DNA of 64,000 bases from an uncultured Opitutia bacterium. GTDB taxonomy: Bacteria; Verrucomicrobiota; Verrucomicrobiia; Opitutales; Opitutaceae. Of the stretch, positions 1 to 8,564 are shown one piece after another. A program made the position numbers and the translations under genes. The notes below the pieces were generated by a model. It did not search any database. It worked only from the letters and a program-made list of their open reading frames with translations, and was not told where the DNA came from. The stretch is from contig CAIQKV010000086.1 of the NCBI GenBank assembly GCA_903872505.1, forward strand, positions 1-64,000, given 5' to 3'. Numbering within the stretch: position 1 is the stretch's first letter; every line of letters begins with the position of its first letter.

Positions 1-1
1 A

Positions 2-144
2 ATTGGTGAAGTTTTTGCACAAGATTACTATGTCAAGATTTTTCTGAAGATCGTGGAATCTAAGAATTCTACAGTTGAGAAGATTTTGGTACTAGATAAT
101 GCAGATGAAATCTGTACGTTCTGGAATGATTTCTGGTTTGGAAT
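2..144 (+). other. Low-GC protein-like fragment at window edge
   Basis: The first ~144 bases are AT-rich, unlike everything to their right. One frame (from base 2) is open from the window edge and reads like real protein, with alternating hydrophobic and acidic/basic residues (for example VEKILVLDNADEICTFWNDF). The other plus frames are stopped repeatedly. The open frame has no stop where the composition changes; it continues to base 433 antisense to the TPR gene, which is implausible for an intact gene. I read it as the 3' part of a foreign or decayed gene cut off at the GGGTC hairpin at 145-164. Its function is not recognisable. A minus-strand frame is also open for about 40 codons, so strand is not certain. 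Confidence 0.35.
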
Positions 145-164
145 CACGGGTCGGGAGACCCGTG
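145..164. repeat. GGGTC-type intergenic hairpin 1
   Basis: Perfect 8-bp inverted repeat, CACGGGTC and GACCCGTG, around a 4-base GGGA loop. It sits exactly at the switch from low-GC to high-GC DNA. Similar GGGTC/GACCC hairpins occur at 180-194, 35818-35838 and 48848-48864, so this is probably a dispersed intergenic element. Confidence 0.6.
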
Positions 165-179
165 CCACGACGAGCCGCC

Positions 180-194
180 GGGGTCAGCGACCCC
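180..194. repeat. GGGTC-type intergenic hairpin 2
   Basis: GGGGTC and GACCCC arms with an AGC loop, 15 bases after the first GGGTC hairpin and 20 bases beyond the stop codon of the minus-strand TPR gene. It could contribute to termination of that transcript, but no T-run follows. Confidence 0.5.
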
Positions 195-214
195 GCCCTG
201 CAATTTACACCCCA

Positions 215-1039
215 TCACGGCGCGGGCTTCGCCCCGCCCTGCCCCGCCAGCCGCTGGCGCACGGCGTACTGGCGCGCATCGCGCGGATACTCGGTGAGGA
301 ACTTCTGGTAGTAGCGCGCCGCCCGCTCCGGATCGCCCGCCAGCCGCAGGAGTTCGCCGGTCTGCACCAGCACATCGCCCCGGGTCGCGGCATCCAGCAC
401 GGCGGATTGCTCGGCCGCGAGCAGGTGCGGTAGCGCCTCCGTGTCCGGCAGCCGGTAGTGAAAGATGGCGTCGGCGATGATCAGGTGCAGCTCCACCGCC
501 ACCGCCGGCTGCCGGGCCGACCCGAGCAGTTGCTCCGCGGCGGCCACCCTTTTTGCCGGGTCGGCCGGACCCGCGGGGGTGTAGAGCAGCAGGACGACCA
601 GCCGCGGCAGCGCCGCCTGGGCCCAGGCTGACGCCGGTTGCTCCGCGATCAGCTGCCGGAAAATTTCCGCGGCCAGCACCGAATCCGGCGGGTTGGATTG
701 AAACTCCGCCAGCCGGGCGAGCTGGAAACGCGCGCCCAGGGCCGCGTCGTCGGTGCCGTCGGCAGCCAGCGCCGCCAGCAGGGTCCGGGCCCGGGCGACG
801 CGGTTCGGCAGGTCCGTCGGCTGGGCCAGCAGGCTGAGGGCGGTGCCGAACCGCACGGCGCGCGGGTCGCCTCGGCCTTGGGCGGTCAGCCGCTCAAACT
901 GCGGCAGCGCGAGGTCCGGCCGGTTGTTGGCCAGTGCCTGCCAGGCCTCCGCCAGCGCGCCGGAGGGTCGCGCCGGCTCCGCCGCCGGGGCCGCCCCGGC
1001 CGGCAACAGGCAAAGCAGGATGAGCATCGCCGGTTTCAT
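215..1039 (-). CDS. Secreted tetratricopeptide-repeat protein
   Basis: Protein of 274 residues with an N-terminal signal peptide (hydrophobic LILLCLLPAGAAPAAEPA) followed by an all-helical, Ala/Leu-rich body. The clearest TPR-like unit is near the C-terminus (PERAARYYQKFLTEYP). The reading frame is open farther upstream to 1225, but that part overlaps the preceding gene out of phase. The ATG at 1039 is chosen because it lies 4 bases after the preceding stop and opens directly into a signal peptide. The gene is the distal partner of the solute-binding protein and probably works with it in the cell envelope; the actual role is unknown. Confidence 0.8.
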   Translation of the reverse strand: MKPAMLILLCLLPAGAAPAAEPARPSGALAEAWQALANNRPDLALPQFERLTAQGRGDPRAVRFGTALSLLAQPTDLPNRVARARTLLAALAADGTDDAALGARFQLARLAEFQSNPPDSVLAAEIFRQLIAEQPASAWAQAALPRLVVLLLYTPAGPADPAKRVAAAEQLLGSARQPAVAVELHLIIADAIFHYRLPDTEALPHLLAAEQSAVLDAATRGDVLVQTGELLRLAGDPERAARYYQKFLTEYPRDARQYAVRQRLAGQGGAKPAP

Positions 1040-1043
1040 GCGG

Positions 1044-2627
1044 TCAGTGCGGACGCGCGCCTTTCGCTTCGCGCAGGATATCGAGCATCTGCAGGGTCCG
1101 CCCCTCGAGGCGCGCCGGCAGCAGGAGCAGCGGGGCGGCGACCGGCCCGGGGTCCGCCAGCAGGTGCTGCGCGATGGCGGCCGCGTCATCCCGCGTGATC
1201 GCTTCCAGGCGGGTCTTGGTTTCACGGGTCAGGTCCGCGATCACGCTCTCCCGCATCCGGGCGTCGATCCCCGCGGCGTACTTCTCCGGGCCGCCGTCCG
1301 GCCCCCACATCAGGTAGTAGCTGCGGCGGAGCAGCGTGATCGCATCGTTGCCCGAGAGGTTGAAGAATCCCCCGTCGAGGCTCCAGATGTAGCCGTCGTA
1401 GGACGGCAGGAACTGGCGCGAGTAGGCCGACGCCTTCACGCCGGCGATCGCCGGCAGCCAGGTGCTGACATCGGTGAAGATCTGGCTGCCTTCCACGCTC
1501 GTGACGAAGTGCAGGAAATCGAGCGCCTCGCGGCGGTGCCGCGTGGCCCGGTTGAGATAGAGGCCGAGCGTGGTCCCGAGCCGGCCGTCGGAGTACGGGC
1601 CGAGCATGAGCCGGCCGTAAACCGGATCGTCCTGCAGCGGCACCGGGTAGCGGAACGCCCCCAGCTCGAACGGGCACAGCTCCTTGAGGCTGCTCGCCTC
1701 CCAGCTCGGCGCGACGATCATCAGCGCGCGCTGGCGCACAAAATCCATCAGCGGGGATTCGCGGGTCAGCTGGAGGAAACCGGGCACGCTGTTGTCGCCG
1801 AGGTCCCGGAGCAGCTCGAAGCCCGGGCGCAGCTCGGGGGCGCGGTAATTCCACTCGCCGCGCAGGTAGAGGAGCCCCAGCTCCTGACTGGTGAAGCCGA
1901 AGGTGTGCCGGTGGTCGAGCCGGGCGGACAGGCCGCTGGCCGCCGACTCGAAGATGTAGTTGGCGAGCCCGATGACCGTTTCCCCGGAGTTGGCGACCGG
2001 GGCGAGCGCGAGCTGATGCGCGCGGGCGTACTCGCGGACCTGCGCGCAGAGGGCGAGGAACTCGCGGTAGTTGCGCGGCGGCTCGTCCCCGCCGGTGATC
2101 GCGCGCAGCAGGGGCCGGTTGAACATCAGGCGCATGCTGACCTGGGTCATGGTCGGCGCGTAATACTGGTTCAGCTGGGGGTGGAAGCCGTCGGGGTTGG
2201 CCATCGCGTCGAGGAAGGTGTCGCGCCACGGCACGTGTTCGAGTGGCGTGCCGCGGTTGTAGGGGTTGGGCCTCGCGACCTCGTCCGTGATCGGCGAGAA
2301 AAAGCGGTCCACCCCGAGAAAATCCTTGTTGTACTCGATGATGTCGGGGGCGGTGCCGCCGATCAGCTGGGTGCGCGCCCACTGCCGGTAGATCGTGTCG
2401 GGCACCGAAATGGGAATGACGTGCACCCGCGGGTTGAGCTCCTCGTAGCGGCGGATCAGCGCGGCGAAGGCCTGGCGGACACCGCCCTCCAGCTGCCACT
2501 GGCTCAGCCGGATCGTCACGCGGTCCGCCCGCTGCTCGTCCGCGGCGTGGCGGAGCATCAGCCCGACCGAGACGGCATAGGCCGTGCCCATCAGGAGGAA
2601 ACCCATGAATTTCCCGGAAAGCTTCAC
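1044..2627 (-). CDS. Membrane-anchored extracellular solute-binding protein (sugar type)
   Basis: 527 residues when started at the GTG at 2627 (an ATG at 2606 gives 520). The GTG is preferred because it supplies a basic n-region (KLSGKF) before the single hydrophobic segment GFLLMGTAYAVSVGLML. There is no lipobox, so the protein is probably anchored by this segment. The body matches family 1 carbohydrate-binding proteins of ABC importers: PRVHVIPISVPDTIYRQW, GGTAPDIIEY and, later, LNRATRHRREALDFLHFV are typical. A tail of about 80 residues after the binding fold is unusual. No permease or ATPase gene is adjacent; only the TPR gene follows, 4 bases on. It may deliver substrate to a distant transporter or act as a sensor. 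Confidence 0.8.
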   Translation of the reverse strand: MKLSGKFMGFLLMGTAYAVSVGLMLRHAADEQRADRVTIRLSQWQLEGGVRQAFAALIRRYEELNPRVHVIPISVPDTIYRQWARTQLIGGTAPDIIEYNKDFLGVDRFFSPITDEVARPNPYNRGTPLEHVPWRDTFLDAMANPDGFHPQLNQYYAPTMTQVSMRLMFNRPLLRAITGGDEPPRNYREFLALCAQVREYARAHQLALAPVANSGETVIGLANYIFESAASGLSARLDHRHTFGFTSQELGLLYLRGEWNYRAPELRPGFELLRDLGDNSVPGFLQLTRESPLMDFVRQRALMIVAPSWEASSLKELCPFELGAFRYPVPLQDDPVYGRLMLGPYSDGRLGTTLGLYLNRATRHRREALDFLHFVTSVEGSQIFTDVSTWLPAIAGVKASAYSRQFLPSYDGYIWSLDGGFFNLSGNDAITLLRRSYYLMWGPDGGPEKYAAGIDARMRESVIADLTRETKTRLEAITRDDAAAIAQHLLADPGPVAAPLLLLPARLEGRTLQMLDILREAKGARPH

Positions 2628-2707
2628 GAACGCCCTGCGGTGTAACCGAAGCCGGCCGGTTCGCCAAGCAGCGGCTGGAGGAATTTCCGCGGCGCAGCGG
2701 GGCCGGC

Positions 2708-3697
2708 TCAGTCCCAGATATTGCGCCAGTTCATCGGGTAGCTGGTGAGCTCGTTGAGCGCCGCCATTTCGGCCGCATCGAGGCGGTAGCCGGCGGCGCC
2801 CAGCGCATCGCCCAGCTGCGCCGGGGTGTTCGCGCCGATGATAGCCGACGTGACGACCGGATTCGTCAGCAGCCACGCGAGCGCGGTCTGGGCGACCGTC
2901 TTGCCGCGGGCGCGGCCGATGGCCTCGAGTTTTTCGATCACCGCGAACCCGCGGTCGTGGCAGTATTTCTTCCCGATGTCGGTTGCGCGGACGCTCTCGA
3001 CCGTCGCGCCGCGCCGGTATTTGCCGGTGAGGAACCCGCCGGCGAGCGGCGAATAGGGAATGACACCCAGCCCGTAGTTCCGGCAGAGCGGGCGCGGCTC
3101 GATCTCGAAGAGCGACCGCTCCATCAGCGAGTACTCGGGCTGGTAGGAGTTGAACCGCGCGTAGCCGCGCTGCTCGCTCGCCCCCAGCGCCTCCATCAGC
3201 CGCCACGCCGGGTAGTTCGACGCCCCGATCGCGCGCACCTTGCCGGCCCGCACCAGCTGGTCGAGCGCCCCGAGCGTCTCCGCGATCGGCACGGCGAGAT
3301 CCGCCGAGTGGGTCTGGTAAAGGTCGAGGCAGTCCGTCTGCAGGCGGCGCAGCGAATCCTCGCAGCAGCGGATCACGCGGTCGCGCGCCAGGCCCTCGCC
3401 GCCGGGACCCTCCGTCATGCGCCCGCGAACCTTGGTCGCGATGATGAGGCTCTTCCGGTTGCCGCGCGCCTTCATCCAGCGGCCGATGATCTCCTCGGAC
3501 CGGCCGCCGCCCGCCAGGCCGTCCGGACCCCACGTCGTGTAGATGTCCGCCGTGTCGATGAAGTTGCCGCCGGCCGCCACGAACGCGTCCATGATCGCGA
3601 ACGACGCGGCCTCGTCCGCCGTCCAGCCAAACTGCATCGAGCCGAGGCAGAGCTCGGAGACCTTCAGATCACTGCGGCCCAGTTGGCGGAGGTGCAT
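2708..3697 (-). CDS. Aldo/keto reductase
   Basis: 329-residue cytosolic NAD(P)H-dependent oxidoreductase of the aldo/keto reductase fold, full length. Catalytic tetrad candidates are Asp48, Tyr53, Lys89 and His130 (FIDTADIY, IIATK, DLYQTH). The cofactor-side motifs VRAIGASNY and GVIPYSPLAGGFLTGKY are present. The frame continues upstream to 3727, but ATG 3697 starts the family-typical MHLRQLGRSDLKVSELCLG. It lies between alpha-galactosidase and the solute-binding protein on the same strand (gaps of 72 and 80 bases), so a role in sugar metabolism is plausible. Substrate is not predictable. A second paralogue is at 38981-39970. Confidence 0.9.
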   Translation of the reverse strand: MHLRQLGRSDLKVSELCLGSMQFGWTADEAASFAIMDAFVAAGGNFIDTADIYTTWGPDGLAGGGRSEEIIGRWMKARGNRKSLIIATKVRGRMTEGPGGEGLARDRVIRCCEDSLRRLQTDCLDLYQTHSADLAVPIAETLGALDQLVRAGKVRAIGASNYPAWRLMEALGASEQRGYARFNSYQPEYSLMERSLFEIEPRPLCRNYGLGVIPYSPLAGGFLTGKYRRGATVESVRATDIGKKYCHDRGFAVIEKLEAIGRARGKTVAQTALAWLLTNPVVTSAIIGANTPAQLGDALGAAGYRLDAAEMAALNELTSYPMNWRNIWD

Positions 3698-3769
3698 GGC
3701 GGGATACGAAGGGCGCCCGGCGCGCAAAACTCAACCGGGTTCTGCGCACCGGGGCGGGCCCCGGCCGGA

Positions 3770-5944
3770 TCACCGCTGCAGCAGCACCACGCAGGCGGAC
3801 CATTCGCCCGCGGGCCGCCAGCGGAGTTCGCCGGCCGCCAGCACGGCTCCCCGGGGATCCGTGTGCAGTTCGCCAGCCACGCGCCAGCGGCCCGGCGGCA
3901 GCGGTACGCGGATGGTGGTGACGCCGGGTTTGGCAAACGCATGGCCGACCACCAGCGCCTGCTGGCCGGTGGCGCCGACACGCACCACGGCCTGCCAGCC
4001 CTGCGGGTGCCGGTAGGCCAGGACCTCGGGCCCGTAACGGCGCGACCGGCCGCGGCGGATGACCGGCACCGCCTGCGCATAGAGCGCGAGCGCCCGGTCG
4101 ACCAGCGCGCGTTGCTCCGGCCGCAGCGTCGGAAAGTCCCCCGAGAGGCACAGCCGCCCGAGAAAGCCGGCCGCGAGGAGGTAAACAATCCGCCGCACGT
4201 CCGACGCGGCGCGCAGCACCGCCCACACCTGGCACTGCCGCGGCAGGATCAGCCGCTGGAGATTGGCCGCGATGACCGGGATCTCCCGGCACTCGTGCGC
4301 GTCCGAGAAGCTGCTCATCGCCGTCAGGCCGATCATCGACGGCTCGAGCCGGTGCCCGCCCGACGAGCAGCACTCCATGACCAGGTCCGGCAGCTCGGCC
4401 CGGATTTTCCGGAAAAACGCCTGCACGCCCGCGAGGTGCTGCCGCAGCCCCTCGCCCGGCGATTCCGCCCCGTCCACGCCCGGGCCGATGTTCTCGTTGT
4501 AGTCCACCTTCAGGTAGCCGAAATTCGCCGCCCGGAGCAGGCCGATGACGCGCTTCGTGAGGTGCGCCACGACTTTCGGTTTGCGCAGGTCGAGGAACCG
4601 CCGGCCGCCCGCCGTGATCACGCGGCCGTCGCGATGCAGCAGCAGGTCCGTCCGGTCGTAGAACGAGGACGCCGAGCCGACGACCTCGAGCTCGAACCAG
4701 AGGCCCGGAATCAAGCCGCAGGCGCGGATCGCATCGGCCGTGGCCCGCAGGCCCTGCGGATACATCGCCGCGTTCGGCTGCCAGTCGCCCTGGGCGCTGG
4801 ACCATTGGCCGCCGTCGGGCTTGTACCAGCCCGCATCCATCACGAGGTACTTGATGGCCGTCCCGCGCAGTGCCTGCGCGAGCGCCGTCATGTTGTCGTG
4901 GCTGGGGTGGCCCCAGCTCGTGGTCCACTCATTGAACATCACGGGCAGCGCCGCCTCGCTCCGGGGCAGGGCCGCCAGGGGCGTTTCCTGCGCGGCCGTC
5001 AGCGCGGTGCACAAGTCGTCGAGGTCGCCGGCCACGCAGCCGAGGGTCGCCACGGGCGAGGTGAAGCTCACGCCCGGAGTGAGGGTCTTCATCCAGTGCC
5101 CGAACTCGCGGTCCGCGAGTCCGCCGGAAATCGCGCCGAGGTCGTCCCGGCGGTAAACCTCCATCTGCCACGAGCCGGGATGCGCGAGCTGCGCGCCCCA
5201 GGTGACGCCCGCTGCGGTGTCCTCCACCGCGACGAAGGGGAAGAAGCCGTTCGCCGGCAGCGAGCCCACGCCGCCGAACCGCTCGTTGCGCACGGCGTAG
5301 CCGGACCAGGAGGGCTCCAGCTGCAGGTCCTCGAACGGGCGCGTCTCCCGCCGGCCCTCCATGCTCCAGACGCCGCGGAACCGGTGCAGCCGCAGCCGGC
5401 CCGGGGCGTCATCCGCCGCGAACGGCGTGAGGCCGCCGAGCGAGAAGCTGGCGAGAAACTCCAGCGTGACCGGCCGGGCCGAGGTGTTCGCCGCCGTCAC
5501 GGAGCTCTCGAGCCAGCTCGCGCCCCGCCGCCAGACCAGGTCGTGGTGCGCCCGCCAGCCGTCGGGGTGCGTGAAACGGGTGCGCACCGTCGTGCGCCCG
5601 CGCGCGCGGATGACCTGCTGCGACGTGAACTTCATCCGGTCCGCGGTCGGGCTGTTGCGCATCGTGCGGCCCTGCGAAAAGCCCGCCACCGCCTCGTCGC
5701 TTTGCACCTTCAGCTGCAGCAACGGCTCGATCGCCCAGGCCCGCAGGCCCTCCGGCATGATGCGCTTGATGTTGTCGATTTCCACGCCGCTCAGGAACTC
5801 GCGGCGCGGCGCGAGCGCGCGGCGCCTGGCCGCCGGCACCAGCCAGAGGCCGAGCCGGCCGGTGGCGGGATCCTGGACGTAGAGTGCGACGATGGCCCCG
5901 CAGCGGACCTCGCGGTGAATCTTGGGAAGCAGGCCGGATTTCAT
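3770..5944 (-). CDS. Alpha-galactosidase, GH36/clan GH-D
   Basis: 724 residues. An N-terminal beta-sandwich region is followed by a TIM-barrel catalytic domain and a C-terminal beta domain. Family signatures are KYLVMDAGWYKPDGGQW (around residue 365-380), the nucleophile motif YLKVDYNENIG with Asp near 480, and the substrate-binding CSSGGHR followed by FSDAHE, whose Asp near 546 is the likely acid/base. It should hydrolyse terminal alpha-1,6-galactosides such as melibiose or raffinose family sugars. No signal peptide is evident, so it is probably cytoplasmic. The long upstream extension of the frame is a shadow; ATG 5944 follows the methyltransferase stop by 29 bases. Last gene of the coupled set 9817-3770. 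Confidence 0.88.
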   Translation of the reverse strand: MKSGLLPKIHREVRCGAIVALYVQDPATGRLGLWLVPAARRRALAPRREFLSGVEIDNIKRIMPEGLRAWAIEPLLQLKVQSDEAVAGFSQGRTMRNSPTADRMKFTSQQVIRARGRTTVRTRFTHPDGWRAHHDLVWRRGASWLESSVTAANTSARPVTLEFLASFSLGGLTPFAADDAPGRLRLHRFRGVWSMEGRRETRPFEDLQLEPSWSGYAVRNERFGGVGSLPANGFFPFVAVEDTAAGVTWGAQLAHPGSWQMEVYRRDDLGAISGGLADREFGHWMKTLTPGVSFTSPVATLGCVAGDLDDLCTALTAAQETPLAALPRSEAALPVMFNEWTTSWGHPSHDNMTALAQALRGTAIKYLVMDAGWYKPDGGQWSSAQGDWQPNAAMYPQGLRATADAIRACGLIPGLWFELEVVGSASSFYDRTDLLLHRDGRVITAGGRRFLDLRKPKVVAHLTKRVIGLLRAANFGYLKVDYNENIGPGVDGAESPGEGLRQHLAGVQAFFRKIRAELPDLVMECCSSGGHRLEPSMIGLTAMSSFSDAHECREIPVIAANLQRLILPRQCQVWAVLRAASDVRRIVYLLAAGFLGRLCLSGDFPTLRPEQRALVDRALALYAQAVPVIRRGRSRRYGPEVLAYRHPQGWQAVVRVGATGQQALVVGHAFAKPGVTTIRVPLPPGRWRVAGELHTDPRGAVLAAGELRWRPAGEWSACVVLLQR

Positions 5945-5973
5945 GGGAGTAAAAGGTTGTCGGGAGGCTGGGC

Positions 5974-6837
5974 TCAGGAGCTGTAATGCTGGCTGGGACT
6001 GTTGGCCGGCGGCGCCATCTTCTCCGCCACGAGCAGCAGGTGGCTCACAAAGTTCTCCCGGTCGTGCTCCAGCATCCGCAGGAATGCGCGCAGGCCTTCC
6101 AGCTCCGCCGGCGTCATGTCGGCCGGGGCTTTGGTCTCCAGCCAGTAACGCAGCCAATCCTCCCAGAAGACCCGGCTCTCCGGGTGGCAGATCGATTTCA
6201 GCACCCGGACAATCCGGATCTTTTCAAAATGGCGGCGCCACCATGCCGGGGAGTGCACCGCCAGGCAGTCGGGAAACTCGACCAGCCACTCCTCCGGCGC
6301 ATCCGGCGGCAGCTCCTCCCGGTAACACGGGCTGCCCACGCAAATCCTGCCCCCCAGCGCCACAAACTTCATCAGGTAGGGCAAATAAAGGTCGTCCGTG
6401 CCAAAGTAGAAATAGGAGTTCAGGCAAAACACCGCGTCGAAGAAATCCGGCGCGAACGGCAGTGACCGCGCATCGGCTTTGACGGGCATGACCCGCTCGC
6501 CCACGCCCGCTGCCGCGGCCCGGGCCAGGAGCTTGGGCGCATCGAGTTCGTTCTTGTCCACGGCATACACCTGCACCCCGTAACGCCGCGCGAGGAACAC
6601 CGCCGTCGTGCCCGCCCCGCACGCGAGGTCCAGGACCTTCATACCGGGCTGCAACTTCAGTTCATCCGCCATGTCCGCGGCCAGGAACAGGCCGCCCTGC
6701 CCGTGAATCTCCCGGTAGATTTCCGCCCGGCTGTAACCCGCCAAGGCGGGCTGCCGGCCGGCCGCCTCGAGCCGCGGCAGCGAGGCTAGCAGTTCCGCCC
6801 AATCCATCTTCGGCCATTGTGTACTAAAGGGTTTCAT
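5974..6837 (-). CDS. Class I SAM-dependent methyltransferase
   Basis: 287 residues. Motif I is VLDLACGAGTTAVF at residues 68-81, an acidic residue closing strand 2 is Asp94 (YAVDKNE), and PVKADARSLPFAPDFFDAVF covers motifs II/III. The Tyr/Phe-rich NSYFYFG and a Trp-rich insertion (VHSPAWWRRHFEKI) are typical of small-molecule methyltransferases found in bacterial operons; the substrate is unknown. The start codon overlaps the stop of the upstream secreted glycosidase-like gene (ATGA at 6834-6837), indicating translational coupling, and the alpha-galactosidase follows after 29 bases. The pairing with glycosidases may mean it modifies or removes a methylated sugar or metabolite, but that is guesswork. 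Confidence 0.85.
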   Translation of the reverse strand: MKPFSTQWPKMDWAELLASLPRLEAAGRQPALAGYSRAEIYREIHGQGGLFLAADMADELKLQPGMKVLDLACGAGTTAVFLARRYGVQVYAVDKNELDAPKLLARAAAAGVGERVMPVKADARSLPFAPDFFDAVFCLNSYFYFGTDDLYLPYLMKFVALGGRICVGSPCYREELPPDAPEEWLVEFPDCLAVHSPAWWRRHFEKIRIVRVLKSICHPESRVFWEDWLRYWLETKAPADMTPAELEGLRAFLRMLEHDRENFVSHLLLVAEKMAPPANSPSQHYSS

Positions 6838-8564
6838 CGCGAAGTGCGCTGTGCCGTCACGGCCAGCTCAATGCTAGTCACAGTAACCGGCTCCGACGCC
6901 TGTACGATGATTTCGTTGGCCCCATAGTTCAACGCGCCGCACTCGACGGTAAAATCCCGGCACTGATCCAGCTCCGGAGGTTTCTGGTCGTACGGCTCCG
7001 GGAAGAGATGGGGCGAGCGCGCCGGGCGTGACGCGCCCAGCGCGCGGCCGTTCACCCGCACCGTCAGGACCGCGCCCGGCACGGACTCCTGGGTGACAAC
7101 TCGCAGCGTGCAGGTTTTTCCCGCGGCGGTACGCTCGCCGACATTCAGGGTGACACCCAGCGGGGTCGGCGGCGTGCACGCTGCCGGCAGGGCCGCCGGA
7201 GCGTCGAACAACGGCCGGGCGAACAGCCTGAACGTTGAATCGACGAGATAAAGCTTGTCCGTGTTCTCCAGCGTCGCCGGATCACCGATCTCGCGCAGCA
7301 CCTCCCGCGGCTCCTCATGGTTCCAATCGCGGCCCCGCGGATCGACGCCGTTGGCCTGGGCGGCAAACATGTTGAACAGGGTCAACCCCGCTGCGCCCTG
7401 GGCGGAGAGCGCCGCAGCGGCGCCGCGATAAATCTCCGCCGTGCCGTCGCGCGGATAGAAATAGCCGGCGAGCAGCGGCCCGCCGACGACGTAGTCGATG
7501 CTGGCGCAGATGGGCAATCCCGGCATCGCCCGTTGGTATTCCGCAATGGGCAGCCCCTGCACCAGCTGGAGGAATTTCCCCACCGTCAGGAAATCGAGGC
7601 AGCCGTGTTGATGCCAGGCGACGGGATCGAGCCCGATCCGGCGGCAACCCGCCAGGCTCGAGGGCACGCGGACGCAGAGCTCGATGCGTCGACCCAGGTC
7701 GCGGCCCACGCGCTCGGTCATGCGGCGCACTTCCACGACGAATTCCGTCATGGCCGGCACCTGCGCCTCGGCGTTGTCGCGCGAAAAATCCGCCGCCGCC
7801 GGATCGGGCTCCGTCCATCGCGCCGCTTCCTTGCCCGTTCTTTCGTCCCGCTTCGGCAGCGGGCGCGCGGAGGAATTCGGCGGGAAATAAGGCGGACTGC
7901 GCAGGAAATCCAGCTCGAGCCCGGTGAAGGGATAACGCCGCAGGAGTTCCTCCATGATCGCCAGCCGGTGAGCCCGGACCTCCGGGATGCCGTAGTTCAG
8001 GCCGCCTTCCGGCAGCCGCCACTCCGGATGCCGGCGGTAAAACGCGTCGGTATAGGGCCCGTCGCCGTTCTCCAGGGTCACCATGTGCACATCGTTCATG
8101 CGCAGGGTCACAAACGCCTCCCGCCCGCTTTGGCGGACCGCGTCGACCAGCACGCCGAAGCCGTCGAATCCCGTGCGCCGGCCAAGGGCCGCCACCTGCT
8201 CCACCCCGCCCGCCGCGGTTCCGCCCATCACATGGTAGAGTTCCTCGCGGGCCGTGGGCGTCATTGTGCGCCAGTGACACAGCTCGGACACCTGGCTGGG
8301 ATAATTCACGCTTTGGCCGAGACTCGGGCTGAGCATGACCGTGGTCACCTGGGTGCCGGCCAGCCGGTCAATGGCCCGGCGGATGTCCGCCGGCGCAGGT
8401 CCCTTGTAGAACGGGGACCAGCCATCGTAATTGAAACACAGCCGGCGCACAGGGGATGGGGGCATGGGGTTCGGCGGAGATGCGCTTGCCCCGGCAAACC
8501 CTGCGGGGCAAGTGCTGAAAGCCAGCAGGCCCAATCCGAACCGCCATGGCCAACGGGACGTCAT
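6834..8564 (-). CDS. Secreted glycoside-hydrolase-like protein
   Basis: 576 residues with an N-terminal hydrophobic signal (FGLGLLAFSTCPAGFAGASA). The central part resembles a TIM-barrel glycosidase of the GH10-like/planctomycete hypothetical type: RLCFNYDGWSPFYKG, VTLRMNDVH (residues 152-160), and GLELDFLRSPPYF (residues 215-227), where Glu217/Asp219 are candidate catalytic acids. The last ~110 residues form a beta-rich domain likely to bind carbohydrate or pack on the barrel. Both ends overlap neighbours by four bases (ATGA at 8561-8564 and 6834-6837), so it is translated as part of a coupled set. The substrate is not predictable. Confidence 0.7.
   Translation of the reverse strand: MTSRWPWRFGLGLLAFSTCPAGFAGASASPPNPMPPSPVRRLCFNYDGWSPFYKGPAPADIRRAIDRLAGTQVTTVMLSPSLGQSVNYPSQVSELCHWRTMTPTAREELYHVMGGTAAGGVEQVAALGRRTGFDGFGVLVDAVRQSGREAFVTLRMNDVHMVTLENGDGPYTDAFYRRHPEWRLPEGGLNYGIPEVRAHRLAIMEELLRRYPFTGLELDFLRSPPYFPPNSSARPLPKRDERTGKEAARWTEPDPAAADFSRDNAEAQVPAMTEFVVEVRRMTERVGRDLGRRIELCVRVPSSLAGCRRIGLDPVAWHQHGCLDFLTVGKFLQLVQGLPIAEYQRAMPGLPICASIDYVVGGPLLAGYFYPRDGTAEIYRGAAAALSAQGAAGLTLFNMFAAQANGVDPRGRDWNHEEPREVLREIGDPATLENTDKLYLVDSTFRLFARPLFDAPAALPAACTPPTPLGVTLNVGERTAAGKTCTLRVVTQESVPGAVLTVRVNGRALGASRPARSPHLFPEPYDQKPPELDQCRDFTVECGALNYGANEIIVQASEPVTVTSIELAVTAQRTSR

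Noticed and set aside
753-2645. Long plus-strand frame of 630 codons
   Set aside because: Antisense to the solute-binding and TPR genes; composition is Arg/Ala/Gly-rich shadow typical of high-GC DNA, with no recognisable domain.
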